DNA of 64,000 bases from Chamaecrista fasciculata (Eukaryota; Streptophyta; Magnoliopsida; Fabales; Fabaceae), in assembly GCA_003254925.1 (NCBI GenBank), contig QANZ01017862.1, positions 1-64,000 on the forward strand, in the 5' to 3' direction. The position numbers and the translations under genes are program-made. Shown here piece by piece: positions 11,400-24,245 of this stretch; within the stretch, counting starts at the first letter, position 1, and every line of letters starts with the position of its first letter. A model generated the notes under the pieces. The model was not told the DNA's origin, ran no database searches, and worked only from the letters and a program-made list of their open reading frames with translations.

Positions 11400-12310
11400 A
11401 GAAGCAATGAAGTAGATTGAATGTTGATTATCTTATCTGTGTGGGAGGATGATGAGGTTGTGTGTAATGATGGGTCTCAAGTAAGTAGGATTTTTGAATT
11501 CTTAAAAGAGAGATGAGAGGAACTTTCTTTAATAAAGAGAGACAACTAAAGAAGGAAAAGAAACCAACATATAATATTCTTTCTGTTCTTTACTGCTCTT
11601 TGTAAGGAGTGAAAGTAAGATATTGGAGCTTTTGTACACTATAATCTTGTGGCCCCATCAAAGTGTAGTCCTTTGATAACTGGGGTTTTCCCTATTAATC
11701 ATTGGAATAAGATAGTCACTGTTATTATATGTATATATAATAAAGGGAAGTAAAGAATAAAAATATTTTTAGTTAGGTACCTATCACTTTGAGGTGCCTT
11801 ATTTTGCTGCTTATCAGGTTGGTGGTGAAGTGATTAAGGGTAGGATGATCAAATTAAGTATATTTAATAAGTATTTTAAGAGTTTTTAAACTTTATATTG
11901 AGAAAATACATAATTATAAGAATAAAATATTAAATGCTTTGTACATATTAAAATATTTTAATTTTATATCTATATTTATTATTTACTTTTTATATTTGAT
12001 AGTTATAGGTGCAAAAAATTGATAAAAATAAATTTTATATAATAAAAAATTAATTTATCTTAAAATTTCTTCAAATTTAAATTGAGGTATAGAAACTTAA
12101 CTATTTGTAGAATTTTTATAAGAGAATTGATTTTATTATTCATTAAAATCTAAATTATTCATTAAAATCTAAATTTAAATTTGGGTATTAAAATTATTTT
12201 TGTCGCACAAAATATCAACAATAGTAGTAGGTGTTCTCCAACATTTTTCTTCTGGTGTTAGGAAATTTGGAAATAATGCTTCAACTAATACGGCTTTCTT
12301 TTTTGGGATA
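11400..12310. other. Intergenic, AT-rich
   Basis: Contains the presumed promoter of the small membrane-protein gene (towards 11,400-11,700) and then very AT-rich DNA. A tandem duplication of the 20-nt unit attcattaaaatctaaatt(a) lies at about 12,137-12,176. No coding potential is seen. Confidence 0.5.
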
Positions 12311-12319
12311 TATAATTAT

Positions 12320-12885
12320 GAGGAAACTTACTATTTGGTCCCTCTTTTTTTCACACTTTTAACTATTTGGTCCCTGTATTTTTGAAATAGACTATTTGGT
12401 CCCTCAAAAATTAAAAATGTCAACTCGTTAGTCCCTATAGTCTATCTTTGTTACCAACACTGATAACTTGGCCATTAAGTGCACATGTAACACGTTAAAT
12501 CTCACATATTTAACTATTTGGAACCACTTAGGGTTTAAGATTTGGGAATAATTCAATAATTTATACCTTATGGAAGTTTTACGTGTAATACAAATATTTG
12601 GATCTAACTCAATTTTAGGCCGATTTTATTGTGTTTGTTGGTCCAGTTCGGTTAATTTAGGTAATTAGGATGATAAAGTGGCATTTAACGGTGTCATGTA
12701 AGCATTTACCGTCTGATAGTTGACGATTATGATAAATGAGGAACTAAATAGTTAACAATTATGATAAATGAGGGACTAAATAGTTGACAATTATAATAAA
12801 TGAGGGACCAAATAGTCTATTTCAAAAATACAGGGACCAAATAGTTAAAAGTGTGAAAAAGAGGGACCAAATAGTAGGTTTCCTC
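12320..12885. mobile_element. MULE-type MITE (GAGGAAAC family)
   Basis: A 566-bp element with about 80 bp of nearly perfect terminal inverted repeat. It starts GAGGAAACTTACTATTTGGT and ends with the reverse complement of GAGGAAACCTACTATTTGGT. It is flanked by the 9-bp duplication TATAATTAT (12311-12319 and 12886-12894). The arms carry several TATTTGGTCCCT motifs, and inside the right arm a segment ending AAATAGTT is tandemly repeated three times. The arms are still nearly identical, so insertion may be fairly recent. It is non-coding. Confidence 0.82.
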
Positions 12886-12894
12886 TATAATTAT

Positions 12895-13573
12895 TAATAT
12901 CAACAAGGCTTAGTGTGAACTGAAGACAGTCAAAAGCAGCCTTAAAAATGTGATTGTTTTCAGTTAGTGGCTATAAATGGGGACTATAATGCGTGTTAAA
13001 AAAAGAAAATCTCCTTCCTAGTCAAGCAATTCTCCGAAATTTGTGAAAAAGAGAAATAGAGTCATAATCTCATGATTTTCATATGGGGATTTGTGCATAA
13101 ATATCAAGCAATGCCATTTCAAAGCACAATGTTATCAGCTTAATGGGGTCACATTGTCTGATTGTCTCCTTTATTCCTTTATTCCTTTTGAAAATGAAGA
13201 ATCTGCTAGAGAGATTGAGTTGGGTTTGGTTTTTTATTGACCATTGATGATTACAAAAACAAAAGAAAATTATATCTTTATCACAAGGCTAATAATGCGT
13301 TTAGAACAATTTGATGGATACATGTTTTGAAGAACCTGTAGTAATGAGAAAGATACCAATTCAAGAGCTGGAAGAATTTTGTGTCCTCACTCAATGAAAT
13401 TAATAAAAAATAGTATTTCTTTCCGCAGTTTGGAGGTTTTAAAAATAGAAAAAAAATAAAAATTTAAATATATTGATTCAATGTAACCGAATATAACTTC
13501 AAGACTACTTGAGAAGAGGATAATTAAGACAACATCTGAAACTTCAATAATTATTATCATGATAATAAAACTA
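12895..13573. other. Intergenic, nothing recognised
   Basis: AT-rich sequence between two MITEs with no supportable coding region, RNA gene or structured repeat. Confidence 0.5.
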
Positions 13574-13839
13574 GAGTAAATTAATAAAATTTAGTCTTTG
13601 AAAGATCATCAAGTTGACAACTCGACATTTAAAAGATTAAAATGTACAATTTATTCTTTGAAAGATCAAAATGATATACTAGTTAGTCTTTTTATGGACT
13701 AAATAGTATACTATTTTAATCTTTCAGGGACTAAAAAGTATACCGTTTTGATATTTCAAAGATTAAATGTGTATTTTAATCTTTCAGGAACCGAATTGTC
13801 AGCTCGATAATTTTTCAGGGCCAATTTTTTAGTTTACTC
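13574..13839. mobile_element. MITE (GAGTAAACTAA family), copy 2
   Basis: Starts GAGTAAATTAATAAAATTTAG and ends TTTTTTAGTTTACTC. It shares the GAAAGATCA(T/A) and ATGTACAATTTA motifs with the copy at 10,577. The flanking 9-mers (ATAAAACTA and TAAAGACTA) agree only partly, so a decayed target duplication is possible but not shown. Confidence 0.6.
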
Positions 13840-15101
13840 TAAAGACTAAGTTTGTCCAATCAAATTTGTCATTTCTGAAGTTTGAACAAACAAATGGTGG
13901 CTACCAATGAGATTAAATTCTTGAGTGTATGGAACTTCTTTTCTTTTTATTTTTTTCATTTGGGGTGGAGTAAGAAGAAGCTGCAGGCTTGAGTTTCAAG
14001 AGGAATATGTGAAGAGAATTATGCTCTGAAAAGGGAAAGATTTCTTATGCAATAAATAAAGAAGTTCTCTATATGCTTTAAGTTGCTTAACAGAGTAACC
14101 AATCTGACTCTATTATACTTGTTAAAGATACAATTTTCCCTTTTGAAAAATTGGAGTTATTCAAGTCTATAAAAAAGGCCTCAAATCCTTTTTCTTTCCC
14201 TGCATTACTATTATTTTGGCTTTAAATAATGGTACAAAATCACAGTTATATGTTGCTAAGCAAGAGCTACTGCCAAACAGAGTATCAAGCTGTTTTTTGA
14301 AAGTTAAACTACAGACTTTTTAGAAGACTACAAAGAAAAACTACAGATAACTTATTTTTTAGTTTCTGAATTAGTTTTAAAATTATAATTTAGTTCTTAG
14401 ATATTATAAAAACATTTTTTGATTTCTGAACAAAGACAATAAACTATGTATACTCAGAAACTACTGAAGAAGACTGTAGAGGATCCAAATCCACAAGATT
14501 GGGTCTTCTTATTTCTACAATCATTTTCCAGAGTCATTCTTTGCAGTCTTTGAACAATAAATATCATAATTAGTATAATACAAGTTCATACACTGGTTGA
14601 CAACAATAACACAAAAACAATAGAACAACTAAGATTGCAGAAAATCCATTCACAATACAGACCAAACCATGGATGCAAATGTCCCCGATTAAAGAAAGAT
14701 ACAGTGACAATGTGAAAGTTAATGTATTCATACAAATCCTAAAAGAAAAACAAAAATCTTTAGCTGATATACAAAGCATCAATTGAAACAATAGCATTCA
14801 ATTAATGAGCTCAATTCCAATCCTTAGTCACACAATTGCCTACAACATATGATCATATTTTACATATTAGACAAGATTAAATACAAACTCCTTCAGTATT
14901 TTCTATGAAGTTCTTGTGGATATTTTTGGTCTCATCCTTATGTTATGGACTTCCACAAGAGGTTTTCCACATGTTCATTATTTAATTTTAAAAAAAATCT
15001 GACAGCAAATATCTATAAATCTCTATTAAGGTTTTTATCCTACTGAATACAGATAATAGAAGTTACAAGTGTAAGTCAGCAACGAAGAATTGCCGCCTTA
15101 T
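13840..15101. other. Intergenic and presumed 3' region of the pantothenate kinase gene
   Basis: No gene recognised. The part next to 15,101 should include the PANK 3' UTR. The rest is AT-rich with no clear repeat. Confidence 0.45.
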
Positions 15102-18100
15102 TTAAGATGCATGGACACTGAGTTGTATACATTCATCTCCAAGTAATTCCCCAGCAACAGTGTAGGATACATTGCTGGGAGATTGCTGCACCGCTGTATT
15201 TACCAATAATTTCTCGAGGTCCTGCTTATCAGAACTTACGAAAGCACCCATAGCTCCGAGAAACCCTTCGTGTCTCAAAAACATTGCTTTTGCCTCACCT
15301 TTTGACCTGTGAAGATCAGAAGAGTTATGAAGCATTATTTTTTTTGGTTTTTTGTGTTTATGCCTAAAGGAGAGATTGGAGATCAATGAAGTCGGTTTAG
15401 ATGTCAGATTGAAACCCTCCTCCATACATGTTTGTGAAAAGCTAGGATGAGAAGAACAGTGAGTTTACAGATGAGGAAACAGAAGGGAGTTTCTCTATGC
15501 TTACCAGAAATTAACAGCAACAGATATTGTATCCATTGTAAAAGGATGACTCCTGATGAAAAATCCACCAAAGAAAATCCTCTTCAGGCCAAATCGAAGA
15601 GCATTCAAGTACGAGATCTGAGAAGAAGTGGACAAAAAGAGAGACAAAACATAATTCAAACAAAATCCATTTCTCTTATGAAGCCAGCGATACATATAAA
15701 ATGGGTGAACTTACAAAAAACTAGGGGCCATGAATAGAAATCTATTTGAATTTTGAATTACCAATAGCAAAAGTGGGAGAAGAAAGAAAATTGTGACAGA
15801 AAACAGTAAACACAATCATGTACAAACATGGACTCATAATAGGATCACACCTTTTGGTTTTCTCTAAATTAATTTTTATAAAAAGTAAACAAAGGCAAAA
15901 GCAGTTTTCCTATTTTCATGAAAGTAATGTAAGACCCTCCATTAAATAATTATCAATTTTTCGTGACCAAAGAAGAATGTACTTGTAGATCTTTTATGAG
16001 ATGAGAGTATGAGACTAGTAATGCTCCAGTACCAGAATGTGGAAAAAACAAGAAAGATAGAAAGACACATTATTTTTTTAAAATTTTTTCCCTTATATGT
16101 GGGTTTACAATTGTACCAAAGCATTTTCATTTATTAGGGGTACACATGAATGCATTTCATGTATCATTACTTTAGCTGATAGAAATCAATATATTCAAAT
16201 TATAACTAACCTGTCCAATATTATTTGAGATCATTCGTAGAAGTGATCGAGCAATATCTTCAGGTTTATAATCTTCACGCTCCCTATGATCTGAAATTGC
16301 CTTCCCAAAACTAGAAGCTATTGTGGTAGATGAAAGACCTATCTGTCATCAACCAAAGGAAAAGAGTGCAGTCAATAACCACGAAACAAACTACTCTGTC
16401 GAAATCAATCTTTAAAAACCTTTAAAATAATGGTGACTTATGAATGCTAGTCTTATCATCTTAAATTGGAAAAAGGACTTACACTTTCATTATCATACCT
16501 TTGCATAATCTATTCCACCAAAAATATCTCCAACAAGCATATCTATTACTCTGTTGTTCCCATGGTAACTTAATTCCAGCAATTCATCAAAACTGAAGAA
16601 AAAAAAGTATTTTATTGGTAATCCCACAACTTTTATGGAGACCAGTCATGAATTAGCAAGGAAGATCAACCTCTTGCACTTGGTTAAAAGCCTTCCCAAA
16701 CCCCAGAAAGTGCCACCACCAATACTTGTTCCACTAACCCGCTCAAATTTACCATCTCCTTCCACCTATATAGAAACAACGGATGGATCATTTTAAGCAC
16801 TTCAAAGACTTAAAAGAATTTATTTTGGAATCACAGAACATGTAATGCATATATTCTGCACAATGTCTACCTTGATCATGCTAACACCTGATCCAATATT
16901 AACAAGAAGGTATGGATACAAATCATTGTGGTCCACCTTTATGAATTGCGTTTGACCATCCATATATGTAAATGCTTCCTGACGTACAACCTATAACAAG
17001 AAAAATCAGAACAGAGATTAGATTTTCAGCTGAAATAGTTTCGAGATGCATGAGACAGAGAATCTGGCAATTAATTTGCATAGCACATTGAACAATATAT
17101 GTAACAACAGTGGCCCTCTTAAAGCTAAAGGAAGAACTATGAATGAGTTTGAGTGAATAACATCAGTCCTCTACAAAAAGTTAAGGGGTGAGGAGGGGAA
17201 GGAGCCCGTAGAAAAGAAAAAGAAATAACTAAAAATCCAACATGATAGAAGCTAGTATTATTTTTTACAATAACAAATGCTTTCCTATTCTCTCTAGCCA
17301 CATTGTAACCTAAGGAAACACAAATAGATTAAGACTTTAAAATTACCACCTAATATAATAAATGATACATCTTAACAATCATGCATGCTCCGAATTTCAG
17401 ATTTGCATGCCTCCAGACATTAATCTTCTAAAACAATAGAGACTGTTTCTAGATTGAATAAGAGAAAAATGAATAGGATTCATTGACAATTTCAAATAAT
17501 TTATCAAATATAAGAGCATGATAGCACAATACCAGCGATATGGAACAATTAGTATGTGGTATAACAAACCTTGAGCAGAAAATTGGCTCCTGCCACAAGA
17601 CAATCCATTTCATCTTTCTTGTCAAGATTGATGCCAAGTTTTTCCCTGAATAGATCAGCATATTTGTAGGCACCACCACCTGTGGCCTTCTCAACAGTAG
17701 ATTTCATTCTTATTAGACCATAACACAAATCCAAGAGCCAATGACACAACACATATTATTTCATACCTAATGTATATTGTTATGACTCTTTAAGCTTGTA
17801 TGTGCCCCATAAAAGTGTAAAAGATACACATAATGTATGTGCGTACACATGTATTATATACCTCTTGAAATTTAATGCTATTCTTTTAATTTTAAATCAA
17901 ATATTTAGGATAGTACGTAAATTAATCAGGAATGAATATGGAGATTACGGTAAAAATCAACTTGAATTTGGTTGCAACTTAAGGAAGAAGGTATGATATT
18001 TCTCAATCTTAACATGGACCAAGGACTAACATTCATTTGCATAACTCAAAAAAAAAAAAGGGGGAATAGCAAGAAATTTGATTACCTTGATATCTGTAGT

Positions 18101-20000
18101 CTGGTTTTCAGGATTCTTTTGCTGGTGACCACCTGGAGTTGTCATCAGTTGTAATCAATTGACTAGAAGTAGTAGACATGTGACAAAACTACAGAAGGAC
18201 CTCAAAAGTGGATTGGACATATAAAATATGATGCTAATTCCTGTTAAAAAATTATGTTAATACAATTGCTATAAAGATTACTGATCAGTTGGAAACTATC
18301 TGCTTTAGTGTGGCTTTGGAGTCTAATAAATTTATTCACCTCCTAAGTCATAAGGAAACTAAAATCAAACTCTTTAGTTAAGGTCAGACTAGCTTAGCTT
18401 AGCTTGAGTTTCTTTCAAATTAGTTAGGGGATTTAGGTCTGACTCATGAACATTTAAGAGTTACTATGTCTTCAATAGATACATATAGAGTAAGTAAAGG
18501 ACAGTTTGAAAATGGTGAACCAAAAAAAGGAACCAGGATCACTTTGAATTTTGCTAATAGCAAAGGGAAATTCTATTCAATCAGTAGTAATACTTAAAAA
18601 ACTGAGATAAAATTGAAAATTCCTGTGACTCTAGTAACATTTAGCATACCCCTCAAATCAAGTCTTAGAAAGATTCAAATGTAAAACGTTATTAACTGTC
18701 AGCACATATGCAAGAATCACAAAATTTAATCTGACTGAAATAATACTATCCAGAATTTCATAAGCCAAGAAACAGTTGTGTATACCTCCAATATGAAGTT
18801 TCATAGACTTTATAAACTCCAAACATTCATTTATCTTGCTTGTTTCAAACTTCTTAAAATGGAGTCTTCCACCAAAAGCAGCACAGCTTTGACTGCCATT
18901 GGATTTGGCCAAGGCCTTTGGTGGAGCTATCCCATCCTTACCATCAATAACACCGTCATCGTTTTGTGTAAAGTATACTAGTTTGGCAAGCGAGCCTAAA
19001 ATGACACACAAAATGATTGTGAGGCAAGGGGCCGACAAGAAGGAAACAGAACCTTTATATTATTCATCACAATTGGTCCAGAGTCTACCAAAATTAATGG
19101 TAGTTGGATACCTAAATTATAATATTCCAGTTCTTGACACTGGCTAAAAATCACCAATGCCTCCTCATTCGTGATAAGGAAATTAGATCAACAACCAATG
19201 GCAATGACAAAAGGTAATCCAGAACCAAATTGATCAACTTAAGAAGCTTAACACATACAGAAAAATGACGATACAATATGCATTAAGAATTTAAGATTAG
19301 ATCAAAAAGAGAAGATATAACGAAATAAACATTGAATACTCAAATTTCCGTATGCTATAGTATAACCAACAAAGTATGAGTATCATTTTTTGCTGCTTCC
19401 ATGGTGGGTCATGTACAATTTAAGGGAAAAAGTGATGTCTTTGTTAGCAGTTTCCCAATCAAGCATATTTCTAAAAGATATGACAGACATGTGATCCTCG
19501 GAATTCAGAGAATTTTAATTATAGTGGGATTGTGGAAACGCTGGAAGATCCCCAATTTTTTTTTTCAAAATGAGTGAATTAGATCAGCAAAAATTATACC
19601 ATTTAACTAATTTAATGAGTACAATAGTTATGTGGATTGCAAAGCAAAATTTCAACCTCCCACAAACTCAGAATAACCTCCCCCATCATGTGATGAATAA
19701 TTCGAAATAGGAACGTGGCTCAGTAAAAAAAAAACATAGACAGATAACAAATTTCAACATTATTATTATATTAGTCAGTAGCGACCCAAAACAATAAACC
19801 AAAAAAGAAAGGAATCACAACACAGCTTCAATTTCACATCTCATAATGCCAAAATGAGCACGAACAATGAAAACTAACAAATAAAACGTCAGCCAAGACG
19901 AAGTTTTTAGATTACCTCCAATATCCAAAGCCAGATGATGCACACAACAGGATTGATTCGGATCCAAATTCCCTTCACTTTCAACCTTTGTGTGATCCAT
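15102..20000 (-). CDS. PANK1: Pantothenate kinase, type II (PANK1-like)
   Basis: Catalyses ATP-dependent phosphorylation of pantothenate, the first step of coenzyme A synthesis. Ten exons (high to low): 20000-19916, 18995-18786, 18132-18086, 17689-17570, 16990-16871, 16765-16671, 16592-16499, 16342-16211, 15617-15505, 15306-15102; 1,221 nt, 406 aa. The N-terminus [14 protein letters not shown] is the phosphate-binding start of the eukaryotic PanK fold. [33 protein letters not shown] and FGGFFIRSH are further family landmarks. The protein stops after the kinase domain (C-terminus SVHAS). It therefore matches the short kinase-only plant form, not the longer PANK2 form with a C-terminal DUF89 phosphatase domain. 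The acceptor of exon 4 is the least certain edge. A TATA-like box lies at 20,052-20,059. Confidence 0.94.
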
Positions 20001-20051
20001 GAATTTTTTCGTCTACTATATATAACTACAAATGGGTTTTTCGTTGTTCCC

Positions 20052-20059
20052 TATATATA
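20052..20059 (-). promoter_or_regulatory. Candidate TATA box of the PANK1-like gene
   Basis: On the minus strand the sequence CGTATATATAGGG lies about 55 nt upstream of the ATG at 20,000. It would place transcription start near 20,020, giving a short leader. A second TATATATAG lies too close to the ATG to be preferred. This is inference from spacing only. Confidence 0.4.
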
Positions 20060-20535
20060 CGTTTGACCCAAAATTACACGGCAATGGCTCAACGAGACTC
20101 CACCTACCTAACCAATGAGGAAAAGAGTAAAAAAAAACTCACAGTTGAATTGAAGTATTGGTTATTCTGTCCATCGAGGAATGGAATAATATAATCAATC
20201 AACCACTGCTGGAAATCACGACAATATTGATTGAAGCTGCTTCGGATTGTTGTAATCTGATCCGATTTATTACTTGGTTTGAAAAACGATGGATTGATTT
20301 TTTCCGAATTGCGTTGAAATTTGAGAGGATAAGGAGAAATTGAAAAAGGAAAGAAAAAGAGTAAGCAGATGAGGGAGTTTGGTGGCCGAGAAAAGAAATG
20401 AAATGAAATGGTCTGTTTTTAACTTGCGATTTGACTAATTGGGAATTGGAATGGTGGTTTCAACTTTCAACTCTGAACCATCATGGTTCATGCTTCGAGG
20501 GGACTTTTGTGAAATAAAACAAAGATTAAATAATA

Positions 20536-20956
20536 GAGAAAATTACACTTTTGTATCCTATTCTATGGACTGATTTTACTTTGGTACCCTGTTCTTTCAA
20601 ACATAACACTTTGGTACCTTGTTCTTTGCACCGTTAACATTTTAGTACACAGTCTTTCAAAAGTGACATTTTGGTACCCTTTTCTTTGCACTGTTAACAC
20701 TATGGTACCCTAAAAAAGATAAAATAAGGTAACCAATCATAAAAGAACAGGGTACCAAAGCAAAATCGATCTATAGAACTAGGTACCAAAGTGTTAACGA
20801 TGTAAAGAACATGGTATCAAAATGTCACTTTTAAAATAACAGAATACCAAACAGCCGACGGTGCAAAGAACAGGGTACCAAAGTGTCACTTTTGAAAGAA
20901 CAAGGTACCAAAGTGAAACTAGTCCATTAAACAGAATACCAAAATATAATTTACCC
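20536..20956. mobile_element. MULE-type MITE (GRGTAAATTA family)
   Basis: A 421-bp element. The left end is GAGAAAATTACACTTTTGTAT and the right end, as reverse complement, GGGTAAATTATATTTTGGTAT. It is flanked by an exact 9-bp duplication TAAATAATA (20527-20535 and 20957-20965). The interior is an array of CTTTGGTACCCTGTTCTTT-like units, running forward on the left and inverted on the right, so the element can fold back on itself. It is non-coding. Confidence 0.8.
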
Positions 20957-20965
20957 TAAATAATA

Positions 20966-22652
20966 TACTATAGTAAACTTAATGAAGCAAGTGTAATTTT
21001 TCTTTTTATATGGAAGCAAGTGTATTCTTTTTAATTTAGTTAAATTACATTTTGGGTGTTACATCACTTACATGGTTGGGGTGAATTTTAGTTTGGCCCA
21101 TTTTTTTTAAAGAAAATTTGATCATATACATATTTTTATAATTTTTTTTCCAAACTTATTTTTAAAGTGTGATTTGAATTTATTTATTGATGATTTCATT
21201 TGAATAAAAAAAAAAATCATCAACAATAACACATAATTTCGAAGTTATTGAATTTAGAGATATGACAAAATTCATTCGTCTGATTATGAAATAAAATCGA
21301 TTTGACCTTATTTGTTGATAATTTCAAATAGGTAGAGAAAAGATTAATTAAAAGTTACTTGTAACTCCAGACTCGTCGAATTTGAACTTGAAATAATAGA
21401 GATATGAATGTATTTAGTCATTTAGAGGCAAAAAAGTATAAAATCATGAAAATATAGAAGACTAATTTTGCAAGAAAAAAAAGCATAAAAGGCTATGTTG
21501 AAATTTAGCTCAAACATATGGCATTCAAAATGTAATTTGACCTTTAATTTAAGGAACAAATCTATATAAGAAGATTGGTATTGAACAGAATAAACTAAAA
21601 AGGGTAGGTTAATAATTTGCTATCTGGAAATATAACTATTGAATTAATTTTTAAAATATAAAACTAAAAGTCTTAATTTCTTAAATATATAATTATAATT
21701 GATGATTTGGTTATTCTCCTTTATTTTTTTGAGGATATTAACTTATATATAATACCAGTATGATTTTCTAATATCATATATATTAAATGCAATGCTTATA
21801 TAGAATTTAGGAGTTATGACCATATCATATTTGCTATTAAATTGAAGTTATTATTTTTATTTAAAATATGAAAATATCATATTGCATGTGGTGGTATAAT
21901 TGGAAACTATATACATTCTATAATTTTAATTTTTAAGAATGATATCAAATAACTTATTATCTTCAATCATTAAGCTATTCTAAATTAAACTACTAGGCAT
22001 GATTTGTTATCTAAAGCTTCAAGTAGCTAACAAAAAACTTTCAAATGTAAATAATTTTTTTCAAAGACAGGTTATCAAATTGAATTTCACTTCTACTAAT
22101 AAATAACTTTTTGTAGGTATTTAAAAAACATATAATAGTAATTTTCTAATTTATTAGTTTAACAAGGACTATATAAAAATGCTAACAATAAGACAAAAGA
22201 AATATAACAGAGAAACAAAAATATAACTATATCAGGAAAAAGAAAAAGAAAAATATTTATGACTCTAAGGCTGGTGTGCTAAGCGTGGTTAGCGTGCATC
22301 CAATCATCTTCTATACTATATTATATGGCTCCACCCCTTTATGGTTGGTCAAAAATAGTGAATTAAAAAATTAAAAAAGAAAAAAAAATCACCACTCTCT
22401 CTCCCCACTCACTCCCCCACTTTTAAAAAAAAATAAATGAATTAAAAAAATACAAAAAATAATTAAAAATTAAAAAATATCACTATTCTCTCTCTCCACT
22501 CATTCTCCCATATGAGGTAATTTCAAATTGGTCCTAAATATTTTATTTATTTTAGATGAGTCTTACATATTTGTATAATTTCTCAAATTGGTCCCAAACT
22601 TACTCTTTTATCAATATAAAAATTTAATATAATCTTCAACTTTAAATCAATT
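20966..22652. other. Intergenic, AT-rich, up to the assembly gap
   Basis: No gene is supported. Two similar pyrimidine/ACTC stretches (tctctctccccactcactccccc near 22,395 and ctctctctccactcattctccc near 22,489) form a short direct repeat. From about 22,510 there are TCAAATTGGTCC motifs of the kind seen in the MITE arms of this window, so a further element probably runs into the gap. Confidence 0.45.
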
Positions 22653-23093
22653 NNNNNNNNNNNNNNNNNNNNNNNNNNNNNNNNNNNNNNNNNNNNNNNN
22701 NNNNNNNNNNNNNNNNNNNNNNNNNNNNNNNNNNNNNNNNNNNNNNNNNNNNNNNNNNNNNNNNNNNNNNNNNNNNNNNNNNNNNNNNNNNNNNNNNNNN
22801 NNNNNNNNNNNNNNNNNNNNNNNNNNNNNNNNNNNNNNNNNNNNNNNNNNNNNNNNNNNNNNNNNNNNNNNNNNNNNNNNNNNNNNNNNNNNNNNNNNNN
22901 NNNNNNNNNNNNNNNNNNNNNNNNNNNNNNNNNNNNNNNNNNNNNNNNNNNNNNNNNNNNNNNNNNNNNNNNNNNNNNNNNNNNNNNNNNNNNNNNNNNN
23001 NNNNNNNNNNNNNNNNNNNNNNNNNNNNNNNNNNNNNNNNNNNNNNNNNNNNNNNNNNNNNNNNNNNNNNNNNNNNNNNNNNNGCCGGCCACC
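22653..23093. other. Assembly gap (441 N)
   Basis: A run of unknown bases. It is bordered on the right by very GC-rich sequence (a GCCGGCCACCGTG motif twice within 23,094-23,130, plus GGCGG repeats), unlike the AT-rich surroundings. That explains why the stretch was hard to assemble. Confidence 0.95.
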
Positions 23094-23355
23094 GTGTACG
23101 GCGGTTGGCGGAGGCGCCGGCCACCGTGGACGGCGGTGGTTGGCGGCGGCGGCGGCAGTCTGGTGGTAGTTGTGGGAAGGGCATTTTTGTCATTTTTTTC
23201 TATATCTATTTTACTTTCCCTCCCATACCTTTTTATACCAAACACTTTCAATTTTTACCTACTTTACATTCCCTCAACTACTTTTCCTTTCCCTCACAAT
23301 TTTTCCCTTGTAAAACCCTTTCCTTTACATACCTCCAAGCGTACCAAACGGAGCC
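23094..23355. mobile_element. Right part of a transposon broken by the gap
   Basis: GC-rich tandem motifs next to the gap are followed by a pyrimidine-rich stretch ending in AGCGTACCAAACGGAGCCTAA. The reverse complement, TTAGGCTCCGTTTGGTACGC, resembles hAT-like MITE ends (compare GTTTGGTAC at 2,400). The opposite end is not seen and may lie inside the gap. Confidence 0.4.
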
Positions 23356-23512
23356 TAACTCTTCCGAAATTATGATTTACTTTGAAAGCTTCCTATGAGG
23401 ACTTGTTTTTTTGGGCCCAAGTCTTGGACCGATGACCCACGAGTAATTACCATAACTCGGCTCCACACATATTTAATACAAAAATACAAAGTGGCCAGCT
23501 TAAAAAAAAAAA

Positions 23513-24049
23513 GGTTAAAGGGTCATTTTGGTCCTAAATGTATGCCCTAATGTTCATTTTGGTCCATTATGTTTCAAAATGTTCAAATTGATCCTAAATG
23601 TTTGCAAAATGTTCACATTTTGGTCCCAGCTATTGAATATGACTTGTTTCAAGTTCAAACGTGATAAATTTAGAGTTACGTATTGTTCTCGAAGAGTACT
23701 TTCTTTATTCAGTTGGGACCGTCAGCAAATAAGGTCAAATCGGTCATAAAAGTAGACCTCTCGTTTTTTTGTCAAACCAGCAAAGTTAATTATATCTTTC
23801 TCGTTTCAAATTCGAAAGCGACAAATTCAGAGCTGAGTTCTTCTTAATAAATCCTTTGAACTTGAAATGAGAGACAAGAGAAATATGACCAAATTCAATA
23901 GTTTGGGATCAAAATGAAACATTTTACCAATATTTAGGACCAAAATGAATCATTTTGCCAACATTTAGGATCAATTTGAATATTTTGAAACATAATGGAC
24001 CAAAATGAACATAAGGGTATACATTTAGGACCAAAATGAACCTTTTACC
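23513..24049. mobile_element. Fold-back MITE with TTTGGTCC arms
   Basis: The left end GGTTAAAGGGTCATTTTGGT and the reverse complement of the right end, GGTAAAAGGTTCATTTTGGT, begin inverted arms of well over 100 bp. Shared inner motifs include TAATGTTCATTTTGGTCC and TCAAATTGATCCTAAATG. Both flanks are poly-A, so a target duplication cannot be judged. It lies about 200 bp upstream of the MTOPVIB start and could overlap its promoter. Confidence 0.65.
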
Positions 24050-24245
24050 AAAAAAAAAAAAATACAAAAATATCACGAGGACCTCGTTAAATGGATTCGC
24101 GCGCTTCACCGCGTTCGGCAATGTGTGTTTGTTTTCTTTTGTTCTGCTATGAAATTTGAATTTTGGCCCTTATTCCTTCTTCTGTGTAAGTTCATTTGCG
24201 AATTACTGGCTTGAGAGAGAGAGAGAGACGAGTAAGGAGTTTCTA

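Noticed and set aside
22583..23251. Open frame running across the assembly gap
   Set aside because: Open only because Ns are not stops; flanks are repeat sequence.
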